DNA of 64,000 bases, taken from the NCBI RefSeq assembly GCF_011075055.1, contig NC_058137.1, positions 868,001 to 932,000 of the forward strand. Direction: 5' to 3'. Under the pieces are notes generated by a model. That model was not told where the DNA came from and made no database searches. It was given only the letters and a program-made list of their open reading frames with translations. Positions 12,901 through 29,745 of this stretch are shown here, piece after piece (positions within the stretch are counted from its first letter, which is position 1; each line of letters starts with the position of its first letter). The stretch is from Mangifera indica (lineage: Eukaryota; Streptophyta; Magnoliopsida; Sapindales; Anacardiaceae). Made by a program: the position numbers and the translations under genes.

Positions 12901-15900
12901 GCCTTCCGTGCTGGGCAGTGGGCCTATGTGTTAGGCCCATGGGCCTTAAAGTTTTCATGGGCTGGCAAGGCCCATCACCACCTCACCAGTTTAAACCAAA
13001 CCAAAAACCAAATAGAGAAGAAGAGCACTGATACATCAACTGCTTTAGTAGCAATATGGTAAACATAAAAGCTAAACCACATGACTACTAAGCTTTGTAA
13101 CATCACCAATAACTATAATGACAAGAATTTCATGACACATAAAAGTATAATGATAAACAATTTATAAAAGCATGAAGCAGAACAATACCCAATAAATTTG
13201 GTGAACCTCTCAAACTCAGAGGTGTAAATATCAACTGCTTGTTCCAAGACAGCAATCTGATCTCTCTTTCTGATAAATTTATACATGAGCCAAACAGATT
13301 AAAGCAGAAAAACAACAATAAGAAAGTGCCATTACCCACTAAGTACAGATAATAAATCATACTCAGTAGAATTACTAGATGTAAATAAAATTACAGAAAA
13401 AACAAAGATTGGAAGAGATATCTCACAGTTTATTAGCATTAAACCTCCCCCATACCAACAAAAGAAAAAGTCGGATAAAGGTCACCATTACTGTTAGACT
13501 GTATAAAGGAGGTCCATAACGTTGTCGCTGCTCTTCCATAGGCCTTAGATAAGAAGAATTAACTCTTGTCATTCAGCACAATCAATTCAAAAATTCTATG
13601 ATTAATGTTTCTACCTTTCAATCTAGGTGAAAAGTAGTCATCAATCTTATAGACAGCTAAGATTATTTCCAAAAGCAGAAATAACATACCCATCATCATC
13701 ATTTATTTGACGAACAAAATCCAGTAAAACCTACATCAAGGAAAATAAAAGCATCAGAACATCATATATGTTTACCCATATTCAAATTTTTTGCAGTATA
13801 TCATATCTATCTGCATTAGATTGCCAATAACCAGAAACTATTACCAATTGAGAAAGCAAAAAACTAACAGGTAACACAAAAGAACCATAGAGAAAATTAG
13901 GTGCCTGCACTTTTTCTATGGTATGATTTTTAAAAAGCTGAGATATAATACCATGTACTTGAGTGTCAAACTGTTAGGAGCCATGTATATACACGTAAAA
14001 AGGTATGTTAGGACCCCTGTATATACACATAAGGAGAAACTGATGGCACGAGCACAGGGCAGCAACATGGGAAGTACAAGTGTCATTCACACAAAAAGTA
14101 GGATAGGAGATAGGAACACAGGGAGATGATGATGAATGTGGCATAATTTGAGAACGGCCAGCGGTTACAAAGAGGAATAAAGGTTGGAAAGGAGAGAAAA
14201 GATGCAAGAAGGATTTTAGAAGAAATGAGTGGACAGAGAGTGCTGGCCTCTCGAATGCCAAGCGTAGGACTATTTTAATTCCATTCCTAGTTTACTGTTA
14301 CATTGTAGACACAGCTCAAATCAATTCAAATCATATTATTATCCTAATTCATTTTCACCGTTATCTGTCGATTTTGCATTGGTTGAGAGCTGACAAGTTG
14401 CATGTGTGGCCATGCTGGCAATTACGTTGGGTGAGGATTATGGAGCTGCAGTTTTTAGCTTAGTACAGGTACTTATCACACACTAAGCTATATTTTTGAC
14501 CCCAATCAAAATATGAACCTTTTTGTTACTGATCAAATCATCCTAATATTAGTAAAGACAAACAATTTTCCACAACTGCAAACTTGGATAAGTATAAACA
14601 AACCAAACAAAACCCTAAGTGAAAAGGATAAGATCATCTACCTGTGGAACTCCCACCAAGTACTTGACAAGTGTTTTATAAACACCTGTGGCAGACCCAA
14701 GCTGAGCTAACTGTCTCCTCCTATAATTGTAATCAGCAGTTACACTGTCAAATCATTCAATCTAAGCAAAACTTTCACATGGAAACAAGTAAGCAAACCT
14801 ATCCATTTGTTGCTTCCAGAGAAGGGCATATTGGTCACGTATGCTTCCACCAGAATTAATTAAAGCATCAACCTCTGCTTGCTTATTCCTCTCCGATCTA
14901 TCTTTTTGTTGCCTGATTAGTGTTCCCCGAAAATCTTGAGGCATGTAGGTCATGACTGAAGACAGGCATATTACCTAATTTAACTTTATACATTTTTAGC
15001 AATACCGTTGTTCAAGCCCAAGCTCTAACATTCCAGACTCTGGTGCTGCTGTTAAACTTTTTGACTTTTAGAAGTTTGCTTATTCTAAGAACAAGCTGAA
15101 GTAATTTAACCAAAATTATATGAAATCAGTTTCCAGACTTTAGATTAATTTCACAAGTGAACCCAATTTCAAAACAACCATTACCTAGGTTAAGTTCTAG
15201 ACCAAGTTTTCTCTTTGTGTTTACTTCTAACCATATTCACCCAGAAACCTCTTTAGTTGCAAGGAATTGTTAGTAACACTGGAAATTTAAAAGAACTAAC
15301 CAGTGTTGAATACACGATCAGAATTCATAGATTGGAAATTCTTCAACTCTTTCAAACTCCTTTGAAATTTTTTACTGAGCCTCTCAAAGACATTTGCTGA
15401 TTCAACATCGTCAGGTGTAGATGGCTGTTGAAGCTGCAATCAAAAAACAAATAGAAGATGAAGTCATAACTAATAGCTAAAGTCAGCATTGGCAAGTTAC
15501 AAAGATCATTCAATAGTGCTGCTGGCAAGATCCTACAGCAATACAATGAGTACTACATAGATACGCTAGAAACTTAACAAAACAAGTTTCAGTGCACAAT
15601 AGAATGAATCTTACCACAGCTGGCCAATGTGATCTTTCCAGTAAAAACAGGATTTCCTCCATATGTTCCCGATTCTTCCACATATTCTCATCAATTTTAT
15701 GGGGAGGCTGGCGGTCAGCCTCCTGCATCAACAAGCTCTCATCTAGCATACAAGAAGAGTTAGATAGTTAATTAAAGTTAATAGGCTATGATAAAGTAAA
15801 TGAACGATTCAAGCATAAGTTACCATCTATGAAGCAACACTCTGAAAACGCTTAAAACCAAATTCAAATACTCTATACTCAAAACGAATCACCAGATATG

Positions 15901-16306
15901 CAGAAACGTACTATGCCCCATAAGAAAAATCAAAATGCATACACATCTCTCTTTATTTTCCTTTCTGCAATCAATTGTTAAAAGCTAAAGGAAACAACAG
16001 AGTGACGCAATACAGAGTATGTGACTAATAATGAAGGAAATCTGAGCAAGTAGAGACATTTAAATTATGTGGGTATCGAATTAAGAAACAGAGCAACATA
16101 TTCAAACAACAATAGGTATTTTTAAGACGATAGAAAGGGAAGCTAACCTTGAGAGGGGGAGAGACCTGTAGCAAATCATTGACAATAGAACGAATCTGAG
16201 AAGAAAGGAGAGAGACTTCATCGGAAAGAGGGGCAAATGGGTACTTATCATAATAAGAAGCCAAAAAACTTCTGGTAATGGGCACCAAACCCTCCGTTGA
16301 TGCCAT
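9911..16306 (-). CDS. GOLD-domain protein with central coiled coil, function unknown
   Basis: I join 15 exons: 16306..16148, 15737..15615, 15433..15301, 14955..14799, 14720..14642, 13730..13690, 13543..13427, 13269..13189, 12553..12491, 12423..12372, 11400..11326, 10905..10858, 10669..10634, 10542..10468, 9982..9911. All junctions are GT-AG and frame is kept, giving 436 residues. The N-terminus reads MASTEGLVPITRSFLASYYD. A charged helical stretch (RQQKDRSERNKQAEVDALI) and LAQLGSATGVYKTLVKYLVG follow. The last ~125 residues (EVSLTVDSVNSYIAWDFSLV to FFKKVLRYKVDC) have the pattern of a GOLD beta-sandwich, with the FSLVQGKINMDIGFSLEY core. GOLD domains occur in p24 cargo receptors and Sec14-type proteins of the secretory pathway, but here there is no signal peptide, no membrane span and no CRAL-TRIO region. 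I recall an Arabidopsis homologue of similar length (probably At5g01010, labelled retinal-binding protein). The exon 2 acceptor is chosen by frame. Confidence 0.85.
12832..12985. repeat. GGCCCA-rich transposon fragment inside GOLD-gene intron 8
   Basis: A GC-rich patch full of GGCCCA/TGGGCC words sits in an AT-rich intron. It opens with TAGAAGCGTCAATTGGGCC, close to the terminal repeat TAGACACGTCAATTGGGCC of the hAT-like element at 45055-46079. I could not find the matching opposite end, so it looks truncated. Confidence 0.55.
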
Positions 16307-16607
16307 TTTAGTTACAGTTACAGGAAATTTCAATTGGGGTGTATGCCCTTCTTCTCCTTCTTCTCCCTGATGGCTGATCCCCAACGCTCCCAACGCCCAC
16401 GAAAACCGAAGTCCACGCTCTCTCAACTCTCTCTCTCTCTCTATTTATTTAGTTTGGTAGAATAGCACACATCCCTGCGCCCTCCCTCTGGGTCCCTGTA
16501 TTTAACGCTTCTTTTATCCAACAATTACTCTCAATTTCAATCAGATTTTTGTTTGTCCTTACCAGTAACCATCTCAAGCACAACAATTTTATTTATTATT
16601 TGTAATT

Positions 16608-17443
16608 GGCCAAGCAACTATTCCCACCCAAGGATTGATGTTTTCTCAAGTATCCTCTTTAATTTTAAAAATTTTAAATATCCACCCATAAACAATTAAA
16701 TTTAACAGAACCTTAACCCTTCAAATTTTATTTCTTTTTTCCCTTTAAATTTTAAAAACTAAAAGTTTTCCCTAACCTAAGTTTTAAAAAATAACAGTTT
16801 TCCTCTAGAGTTTGATTTTCAAATCTTCGATGTGGTTGTCTGTTGTTTAATTCTCTTGAAACTTCCTCTCCTTCCAACGGTCTCTTTCCACTCATTTAGA
16901 CATCCAATCAACGTCGAATGAAGTTTAGAAGATGACAAGAGGTGAAGAGTTTTGTCAGGGAAAACGAAGAGCTTTATCAGGGAAGACGAAGCTCTTCGTC
17001 TTCCCTGACATCTTCGTCTGGGAAGACGAATAAAGAAGAAGAGTTTCGCCTTCCTCGACGAAGCGCTTCATTTTTTAGAAGAAGATCGACACCAAACATA
17101 CGTCCAAATAGGTGGAGAGAGACCGTCAGAGGGAGAGAAAGCTTTGAGAGAGATAAACGATCGGCAATGTTACCGGATTTAACACTAGAGATCTGAAAAC
17201 CAAACCTTAGGAGGAGATTGTCATTTTTTAAAACTTTAATTGAGGAAAAACTTTTAGTTTTCATAGTTTAAGAGAGGAAAAGGAGATTATATTTTAATTT
17301 ATTTTTAATATTATAGATAAAATAACGATTTTATCCTTATTACTGTTAAATTCAACTATTTATAGGTGGATATTTGAGATTTTTAAAGTTAAAAGGGGAT
17401 ACTTAAGCAAACAGCAATCCTTGGGTGGAATTTACTTTTGGCC
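16608..17443. mobile_element. Non-autonomous Mutator-like element (long-TIR MITE)
   Basis: The ends are GGCCAAGCAACTATTCCC on the left and, reverse-complemented, GGCCAAAAGTAAATTCC on the right. The inverted similarity continues inward for roughly 250 bases on each side. A perfect 9-bp duplication, TTTGTAATT, flanks the element at 16599-16607 and 17444-17452, the target-site size of Mutator-like transposons. The centre holds palindromic CTTCGTCTTCCCTG modules and no transposase. It lies upstream of the GOLD gene and shares design with the elements at 40041 and 47319. Confidence 0.87.
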
Positions 17444-18758
17444 TTTGTAATTTTTTGTTGATCAGAATCAGGACAGGCCGAAAGAGCGAAAGGCTTATTC
17501 CTGAATCGAAAAAACAAAATTCTCCTACAAATTCAATAATAACACAAATTCCTTTAAAGTCAACAAACCTTTGTACATACCCCCCATGGTTTCAGAGTGG
17601 ATGGGCCTGCATCGTTGTTTGGCTCAAATAAACTAAATTGGAATTGGAATTTTAGCTTATCGGCCTCAAGATTGATACCTTGCAATGTTATTAGATCTCA
17701 CCTCGCCAATAATTCTTTTTTTTTTTACAATTTTTTTATTTATATAATTAAATGATTAATTTGAATGAGTTAAATTTGAACTCGAATTAATTATTTTAAA
17801 TTTAAATTAAATTTAAACTAATTTTTCTTTAAACTCAATTTAATTCAATGTAAGAGTATCTTTATTATGACCAATTGCTATTTACCATTAAGATTGGAGT
17901 AATATGATAAAAATGATGATAAAATCAAAGATTTGACGTCTGTTTTGATTCATCAATTGTCACCAATTGTTAATGTGTAGAAGAAGACAATGATAACAGA
18001 GGCATATTAATATAACAATAAAACTATATATACCTATTTTTGATACATAATTTATGTACACAGATGAGGTGTTATTATGAGATTTGATGTTTATTTATCA
18101 TATGATGACGCATGTTTTAAAATCACCTAATTACATGATAACACATTACTGTGTACATGAATTGTGTATTAAAAATAAATACACATAGCATTGCTCTTAA
18201 TATAAAATAACTTTCTTCTCTTTTATGGTAACAATTTTTGTTGACATTTTTGAATGATATGTAGATAAATAAACTTTTCAAACTTAGTAGGTAAAATAAT
18301 TTCATCAAAGTTCGGGTGGGCAATAGTTATTTGACCTAGAATATTCTACAAAAGGGTATTTTGGTAAATAAAAATTTATTATTTCATTTTTCAGAAATGG
18401 AGAACCAGAATAAAAAGAAGAGAAATGCTACAGGGGTATTTCAGTAAAAAGCCAAACACCTAATATCCATAAAATAGTACAATACAATACAATACAATAC
18501 AGTAAAATGCAAAGGAAGACGCCGCACCGCCGATAACTTAATCTTAACATCATAGTATTACGTATGGATAAATAATCAATTCATAATTCTGGTTGGAATG
18601 AAACCCTAGAATAGAATAAAGGCGCAAAAGAGAAAGCAAAGTTAAAATTAGTGGGCAAGAAAAGAAAGCTTGGGAAGGCAAATGGGAATGGAATAAAGGT
18701 GGGTCGGCGTTGGGGTTGATCTGAAAAATTATAAATTAAATCGAATTAAAAATTTTGG
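17444..18758. other. Intergenic: upstream region of PECT1
   Basis: This is AT-rich spacer between the Mutator-like element and PECT1. Around 17730-17850 it carries degenerate TTAAATTTAAA-type repeat words. The last ~250 bases are the presumed PECT1 promoter and leader. No gene seen. Confidence 0.6.
18479..18500. repeat. (ACAAT)n microsatellite
   Basis: Just over four perfect ACAAT units lie about 260 bases upstream of the PECT1 start codon. Confidence 0.8.
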
Positions 18759-23655
<4,897 letters not shown>

Positions 23656-25202
23656 TTGAAGTATCAGATCATCTGGTGCATGATGCTTGGTGGATGCATA
23701 TTTACTTAATTCACCAATAGTTTTTTTGGTACGATGTATGACCCAATTGAGGTCAGTGATTGAAGATCATATGCTATTGCTGAGTCAATCTTGTTTTGGA
23801 ATTCTGTACTTCTAATTTTGTAGGCCACTTGGAATTAGATTCCCAGGCAATAGTCGAAAGTTTAGGGTAGAGATTGAGCCGGTTATATGTACAAGTGCTT
23901 GCTTCAGTTTTATGCATTACCGGTATTATTATAGCCATTAAATTGGTTCTGTTGAACTGAGAAGAGCAATTATGTTACAAAAAGAGGATTGAATATGATT
24001 TTTCCGTTTTCCAGGAAATAAATATTAGAAGGAAAAGTTTTCTCTTCTCTTTTTTTTTTCACAAACAGATCCTGATAAAAAGTTTATCTGATCTCTATTG
24101 ACACTGCAGAAAATGACTAGCCGATTCCAGTAAGAAATTTTTGAGAGATATGATACTTGTATGGCGTATATATTAGGGATTATAATTTATTATTTCATTA
24201 CACAAATTATTAAGCTATTTTCTTATAGGACTCGGCTATTTCTCTTTAAAATATTTGGTATTTCTCCAAAATTTTGTTTATAGTAAGCAAAGTATGTTAT
24301 GAATAAAAATGGATCTTATCTGAGCTGTTCAAGTTCGAATCATTGTTTGGTTCAGTTTACACCATCTCACCTTGGCGGTGATGCTGTATTAGAGCTCGCT
24401 TTATTGGTCATTTTTCTGGGTTGGAATGTCTTTCTCTTTTGGAGATACTGTTTACCAATTGAGTAAGTTGAGTTTAATCTTACAAAATGATCTATTTTCA
24501 AGTTTTACTTATGACTCCATCCCTGGTTATAAAGACAGCAAAATGGAAATGGCAACTTTGTGAGATGGGATCATCCTCTGTAAGTAGAAATTTACCCTAG
24601 CTTCCCCCTGGATTCTTTAATACTTAAATTATGCATTAATTAATTTTCACCTTTTCAACTGCAAATCCTACCAATGCTACCATAGTCAGGTTATAAATTT
24701 GTATATGGGACAGATTACCAACTCATAACCCTATTGCAACCATTTTAATGACACCTCTAATAGTCAATTTTGTAAGTTTCTAAAGAAACGTGTTGAGAAA
24801 GGGAGAAAGGTGGCATGTATAGATGCTTTCAACTCCCTTGAATTTGAAGCAATTGAAATGACAGAAGATACAACGGTAGTTAGGGGTGGATTCCAACTTG
24901 AGCCAGCTCACTATTTGGTTTAACCTTAAGTTGAAAATCGATTAGTTTGTCGAATTCAAGATTAACGCTTTGTCGACAGCAATTCATCGGAATTTGTCTT
25001 GTTAGCTGTTTTTTCCTTCCCCAATATCTTCTCTTTCTCTGGTACTATTATTAGACAACTTAAACTGATTAAGATGTCTCATGTTTAAACTTTGTCCGGC
25101 TCAAATGCATGGCCAGGATAATTTTGATTACACTATCTATTATTATTATTATTATTAATATTAATCTTTTAAGTACAATAAGATTGGTTGATGAAAATTG
25201 AA
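23656..25202. other. Intergenic between convergent PECT1 and LURP-one-related gene
   Basis: This contains both 3' UTRs and spacer. A TTA/ATT trinucleotide run lies at about 25138-25158. I see no coding exon. Confidence 0.6.
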
Positions 25203-26118
25203 TTATGAGCAAAATACTGGAGCAAATGGCTTGCTGCAGATGCGATCCAATACTATTACAAACGCCATAACCAGATGAGTGGGAAAACCAGGCTGAACAA
25301 TTAGGCTGAACACGTCGTCGCTTAGCAAAATCGTTGAGTTGACTCTCTTCCGAGCAATCTTCGCTGTCACTTCTCCATTTGCATTCTTTATCTTGCAACT
25401 TCTTCTCCTGAAAGACCCCTCAATGGTGAAATCTGGTGTATTCGACTGAGCTTTTTTACTCCGCCCTGATCCCATGTAAACCTCCGCTTCATCTTTGCCG
25501 TTGTGGAAGAACACCGGCGATCTTCTCATCATTGAAAATACTCTCGACCTCTTTCCATAACTGCCTTCTTCTCCTTCTTCTCTGTATGCGTTCCACTGGT
25601 ATTGCATGCTTAACATCTGCCCACCATAAACCACGTCAGTACTATTTTTATAATTTTAGTTACGAATAATATATTATTTCGTTAAAAATAAGTAAAAATT
25701 TACAACTTTAATGAAGAAAAAATAGTTGACGAAATATTTATTAGCTCCTATTTTTCTCTCGTAATTGCTAATTTTTTTAGTGCATGTACATGAATGTTGA
25801 TGATGATAAGGAAAGAAAGATTGAAGACTTTACCTGGGGTTTCAGAGACAGTAAACCATTTCCAGCTCCATCCATGAGAAGAAGACGAGCTGCTTTATTT
25901 CTTGAATAATTATCAACTCTGAAAACCAATCTCCCATGGCGATCAAACACTGTGAATCCATCAGTCCCTTGGAAACTCATGCTGGATCTCTTCCATACTG
26001 TCAGCGTACTTGGACAACGACGTACTACTTCATCTTCTTCTTCCTCCTCAACTACTTTCTCTTTCGACATCAACAAATGATGACTATATTTGTGCTCAGT
26101 CGGATAAACTTTAGACAT
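25203..26118 (-). CDS. LURP-one-related (DUF567, Tubby-like fold) protein
   Basis: Exons 26118..25834 and 25616..25203 give 232 residues. The LURP-one fold is a Tubby-C-terminal-like beta-barrel. The family is named for LURP1, needed for basal defence of Arabidopsis against Hyaloperonospora, but the biochemical role of most members is unknown. Visible motifs are LTVWKRSSMSF, GTDGFTVFDRHGRLVFRVDN, LLLMDGAGNGLLSLKPQ, DFTIEGSFRRRSCKI and SDDVFSLIVQPGF, then a hydrophobic C-terminal helix. Unusual for the family are an acidic run (EEEEEDE) before the domain and an inserted Glu/Gly/Lys-rich linker in exon 2. I start at the ATG at 26118 (MSKVYPTEHKYSHH), matching the MTKVHP start of the second family member at 42412; the frame extends upstream without a good ATG. 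The single intron sits at the same domain position in both. Confidence 0.88.
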
Positions 26119-29100
26119 ACTGAACAATATGCAACTTCTTAGAAATACCCAGACACAGAAAGATGAACTCAACAAGGATATATATATATATATATGAGAG
26201 GAGGAAGTGGCGGTGGTGATTATACATGGAAACTTCGATTTTGATTTTGATTTTGATTCTCAATCCAAACTTTAACAGTAGCAAAGATGTTATAATTTAT
26301 TAAGAAATGGAATTATGGAATAAAAAAAAAAGATGCGTGGAAAGAGAGACCTTTGTCTCGGCTGCTTGTCTAGTTTAGTGGCTTACACAACTAATTCCAC
26401 CAGGCCCCCATTAATTCGTCTGGTTTTTCTCTTCTCTTTTATACCAAAACCATCATCTTTACCAATAAATAAAAGGGTTCTTGCCGGAATTTGTTCCTTG
26501 TGATTCATGCATAATTATGTTACATTTGGAGTCTGATATGTCTAAAGTTTTTCCTAGGGTTGGTCACACAGCAGAGCCCCTCGTAAATTTTATTTGTAAT
26601 TTTGTTGTGCTAAAATTCTATATAAATATGACTGTAACATTCTTATATAAATCTTATACCGATAAAGTAAAAGAAAGATATTGTGTATAAACATCCGACA
26701 TTATTTAAAGAATGACGAAAGAAAATTCATTAAACAACTTTTAGACTCTTAAATTTTTAAGATGTAAGTTCTCTTCGAAACAGACAATATCATAATAATG
26801 AATCAGTTTTTTGGATTGAATATTACCATTAGTTATATCTTGTAACCTTAAAATCAGTAAGTGATTTTGATTTCCAATTTCTAAAAAACTTAGTACAATT
26901 CTGGACGTTCGAACCTCGTAAATCGTTATTATTTAATGTTAATGATTTTGATTCTTAATTTCTTGTCGCTTGATTCAATTAGTAACGGCATTTCTGCATG
27001 GAAATTTTAGTGGTGTTGGAAAAGTAGGGAAATCATCATTTCCCATATTTTCCCTCTAGGAAGACATTATGAAACACCCAAGAACAGCATCTGGTTTTTC
27101 ACATTTTTTTTGTCAGTCCTGTAGACGTCAATGGTTTTGTTTCTTTTTCCTTCTCATCTGCTAGAAACTCATATTGTAGGTCCTGCTAAATTTATGACTG
27201 CTAGCTAGAAAAATATATAGAATAAATCAAGTGGCTGAGGATTCTTTGAACCTTCTTCATGTGACAATCTTTGTCGTGATAAAGAAACTCGGTTCTCTAA
27301 TTTTCATTTAAATATGCATCAAGTTGATCTCTAGAGTGAGTATTCAAAGGCTAAGACTAGCTTGGGGGTAGATTTAATTGAACTAAGTCAAATTTGGAGT
27401 CAGCTGAAGCTCCAATTTATAATGCTTAACTTGAATTCATTTGAACTGATTTATATTTTTATTGAAAAGTTATTAACAAGATAAATAATATCATAATAAA
27501 CAATATCATCGGAGAAATAAATAAGAGGATTAAATAGATAAATTAATTAATTTTAAATTGAATTAAAACTTCATTTTGAGATTATCCCATTTGAATTGAA
27601 TCGATTTGAATCCGTTCCACCTAAGAATATATATATAAATTAGGGTTTTAGTTGAAAGAAGTCCAATGTGTATATTTTTTTCTTCTTGTTTTTACTTGCT
27701 GTCATGATCGAGAGAATTTCGATTGATTCTCCATCTGACGAGGTATTTTAATAAATTAGAGCAAGTTGGATGAAATTTGAGTCAGGAAACCACTAAGTGG
27801 TCTGATCAGGCATGGCATCATTTTCTTCATGAATACAAGACTGGCTACCTACTTACGTAACTTTGTGAGGAGACAAACAGATGACCTCTCCATTTATTCC
27901 AGTCACATCCATCCAATCACCATTCACCCATGTGCATTTTCCTAATTTCCCACTTGAAACAACCCAAAAACAGCAATAATCCCAGGTTAATTTAAATGTA
28001 TAGGATCGAAATATGCATGCTGATAGATATATACTCGAACCACCAAGAATCGATTAACTAGAATGATCATCCATGCAGCAACAGGATTATATTAGGATTC
28101 CAATTGTATGATATCTGATCCAAACGTGGGTTTTATGTGACTTTAGCTTTTTAGATCTTAACAATTAACTTTTGGGGTGTGAAGTAGCTGTCACCTAAGG
28201 TTGGAGCTAGAGCACAACCAATCTATGTGGGTATTGTGACTGTGTAGCATGTTGGTATGTTACAATTTGAAATTTACGGTATGAAATCCAAATGTAGGGT
28301 TTATATGGGTTTAAGTTTGCCAATCTCAATACTTAGATTTTACGATATAGGTTTGTATCATTTGATATCAAAATCACCATCATATATTTCAGTTACAATT
28401 GTGTAATATGTAGGGTGGTGATATTAGTATTACAATGTTCATCCGACATTAGTAGAGAGATCCAAATATAGATTTATACGAGTTTGAGTTCATTAATTTT
28501 AATAGTTAGTTTTTAAGATATGATTTTATATTATTTAATATCAAAGTTACCATCATGTTTCTTAATTACAGTTGTACTCGAAATAGTGATGTTAGTATTG
28601 TAGTGTTTATCTAAAGTAAATAGGGAGTTAGTATACAATTAACCTATACGGGTGACACTAACATTACAGTGTTTGCATATAGGCTTTAAAGTTACAGAGT
28701 ATTGTGGTATATAATAATCTCAAATGTAAGGTATGAGATTTAAATGAATAGTTTATATAATTTTGCACTCTCCGATATTCAGAACTAACTTTTAGGGTAT
28801 AATTCATCCAAAGTTCATATCAGCCCAAAAGGATGAGTAAATGAGTAGAGAATATGTAGCGCATTAGAAAGGGGTTGATGTTCTTCACTATATTTTTATT
28901 TGAATGCCGCAGATGGAGATATTCGAGGAATTGACTTTGTGACAACTATCAAAATCCATTCTCCTGAATACTTTCAGTTTCAGGAAATGGACGGATAGGT
29001 TTCAGATAAGCGTCAGGTAAGTGATATCCGAATAATAAGCAGATTAGTCTCTTTTGCCCATTGCCCATCAGTTTCAGCCACCATAACTGAAAAGCAAGCC

Positions 29101-29745
29101 AATAGGAATAAGGCGATACATTTAACAGATGATAATGGAGGATTATTCTGCTAGTGCGCTCCCAGGTCACAATCGAAGGAATAAAAGAAAAAGCAAACAA
29201 CTTTTCACTGCAATGCGTACAACTTTCTGATAAACGCATGCACATTTAACTTGTTCTAACTTCTAATGCTTTTATGAAAGGAGAATGGAAAGCACATGGA
29301 AGTAGAGCTAAATGAATATTATGAAATGTTAAAAATCTCCTCAATAATTATGTAAATCCCATATTAGAAATCCATAAATGAGACTCAAATCTCATATGGA
29401 TCCTAACATGCTATATCCTTCTCTGCAATGCATTGTTTAGAAATCCCAAAACTATATAAAGCCCACGTCAAAATCTTAGTTCATGGCAAAAGCAGATCCA
29501 TCAACAGCAAAATAGGTAATCGTAGAGGAACAATAATTTAACATGGCAAATTTCCTAGGTGAAAACAATTAGAAAATTGACACAAGCCACCATGTTGTTG
29601 CCGGGGCTTGGGTTCAAAGTGGTACAGGTACAGCAGTATACATTAAGTACAAAGAAGCAAATGCACCCATGATTTAAGAAAATTCGTGTCATGGGGGTTG
29701 GAGAGGAAACTGCACACCAAATGAGTATACAATAGCTCACAATTT
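26119..29745. other. Intergenic upstream of LURP-one-related gene
   Basis: The first ~150 bases contain a (TA)n TATA-like run (26177-26194) and a (GATTTT)n run near 26236-26258, both in the LURP-one-related promoter. The middle (27440-27600) carries the dispersed degenerate repeat, and 28110-28830 holds decayed LTR-like units. A 98-codon open frame at 28949-29245 (minus) has no recognisable similarity. No supported gene. Confidence 0.6.
28110..28830. repeat. Decayed tandem LTR-like units
   Basis: Three to four degenerate copies of a unit of roughly 180 bases follow one another. Shared landmarks include ATCCAAATGTAGGGTTTATA, CAATACTTAGATTTTACGAT and TTTGATATCAAAATCACC, with altered versions in the next copies. 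The last landmark resembles the tRNA-Met primer-binding region (TGGTATCAGAGC) next to plant Copia-type LTRs, which suggests remnants of LTR ends. Inferred by eye. Confidence 0.45.

Noticed and set aside
12820..13062. Overlapping open frames rich in Gly, Pro and Arg
   Set aside because: They result from the GGCCCA-rich transposon fragment within a GOLD-gene intron.
28949..29245. 98-codon open frame on the minus strand
   Set aside because: It starts with a true ATG, but I see no domain, no splice continuation and no promoter signal; it lies between repeats and the PBL8 3' end.
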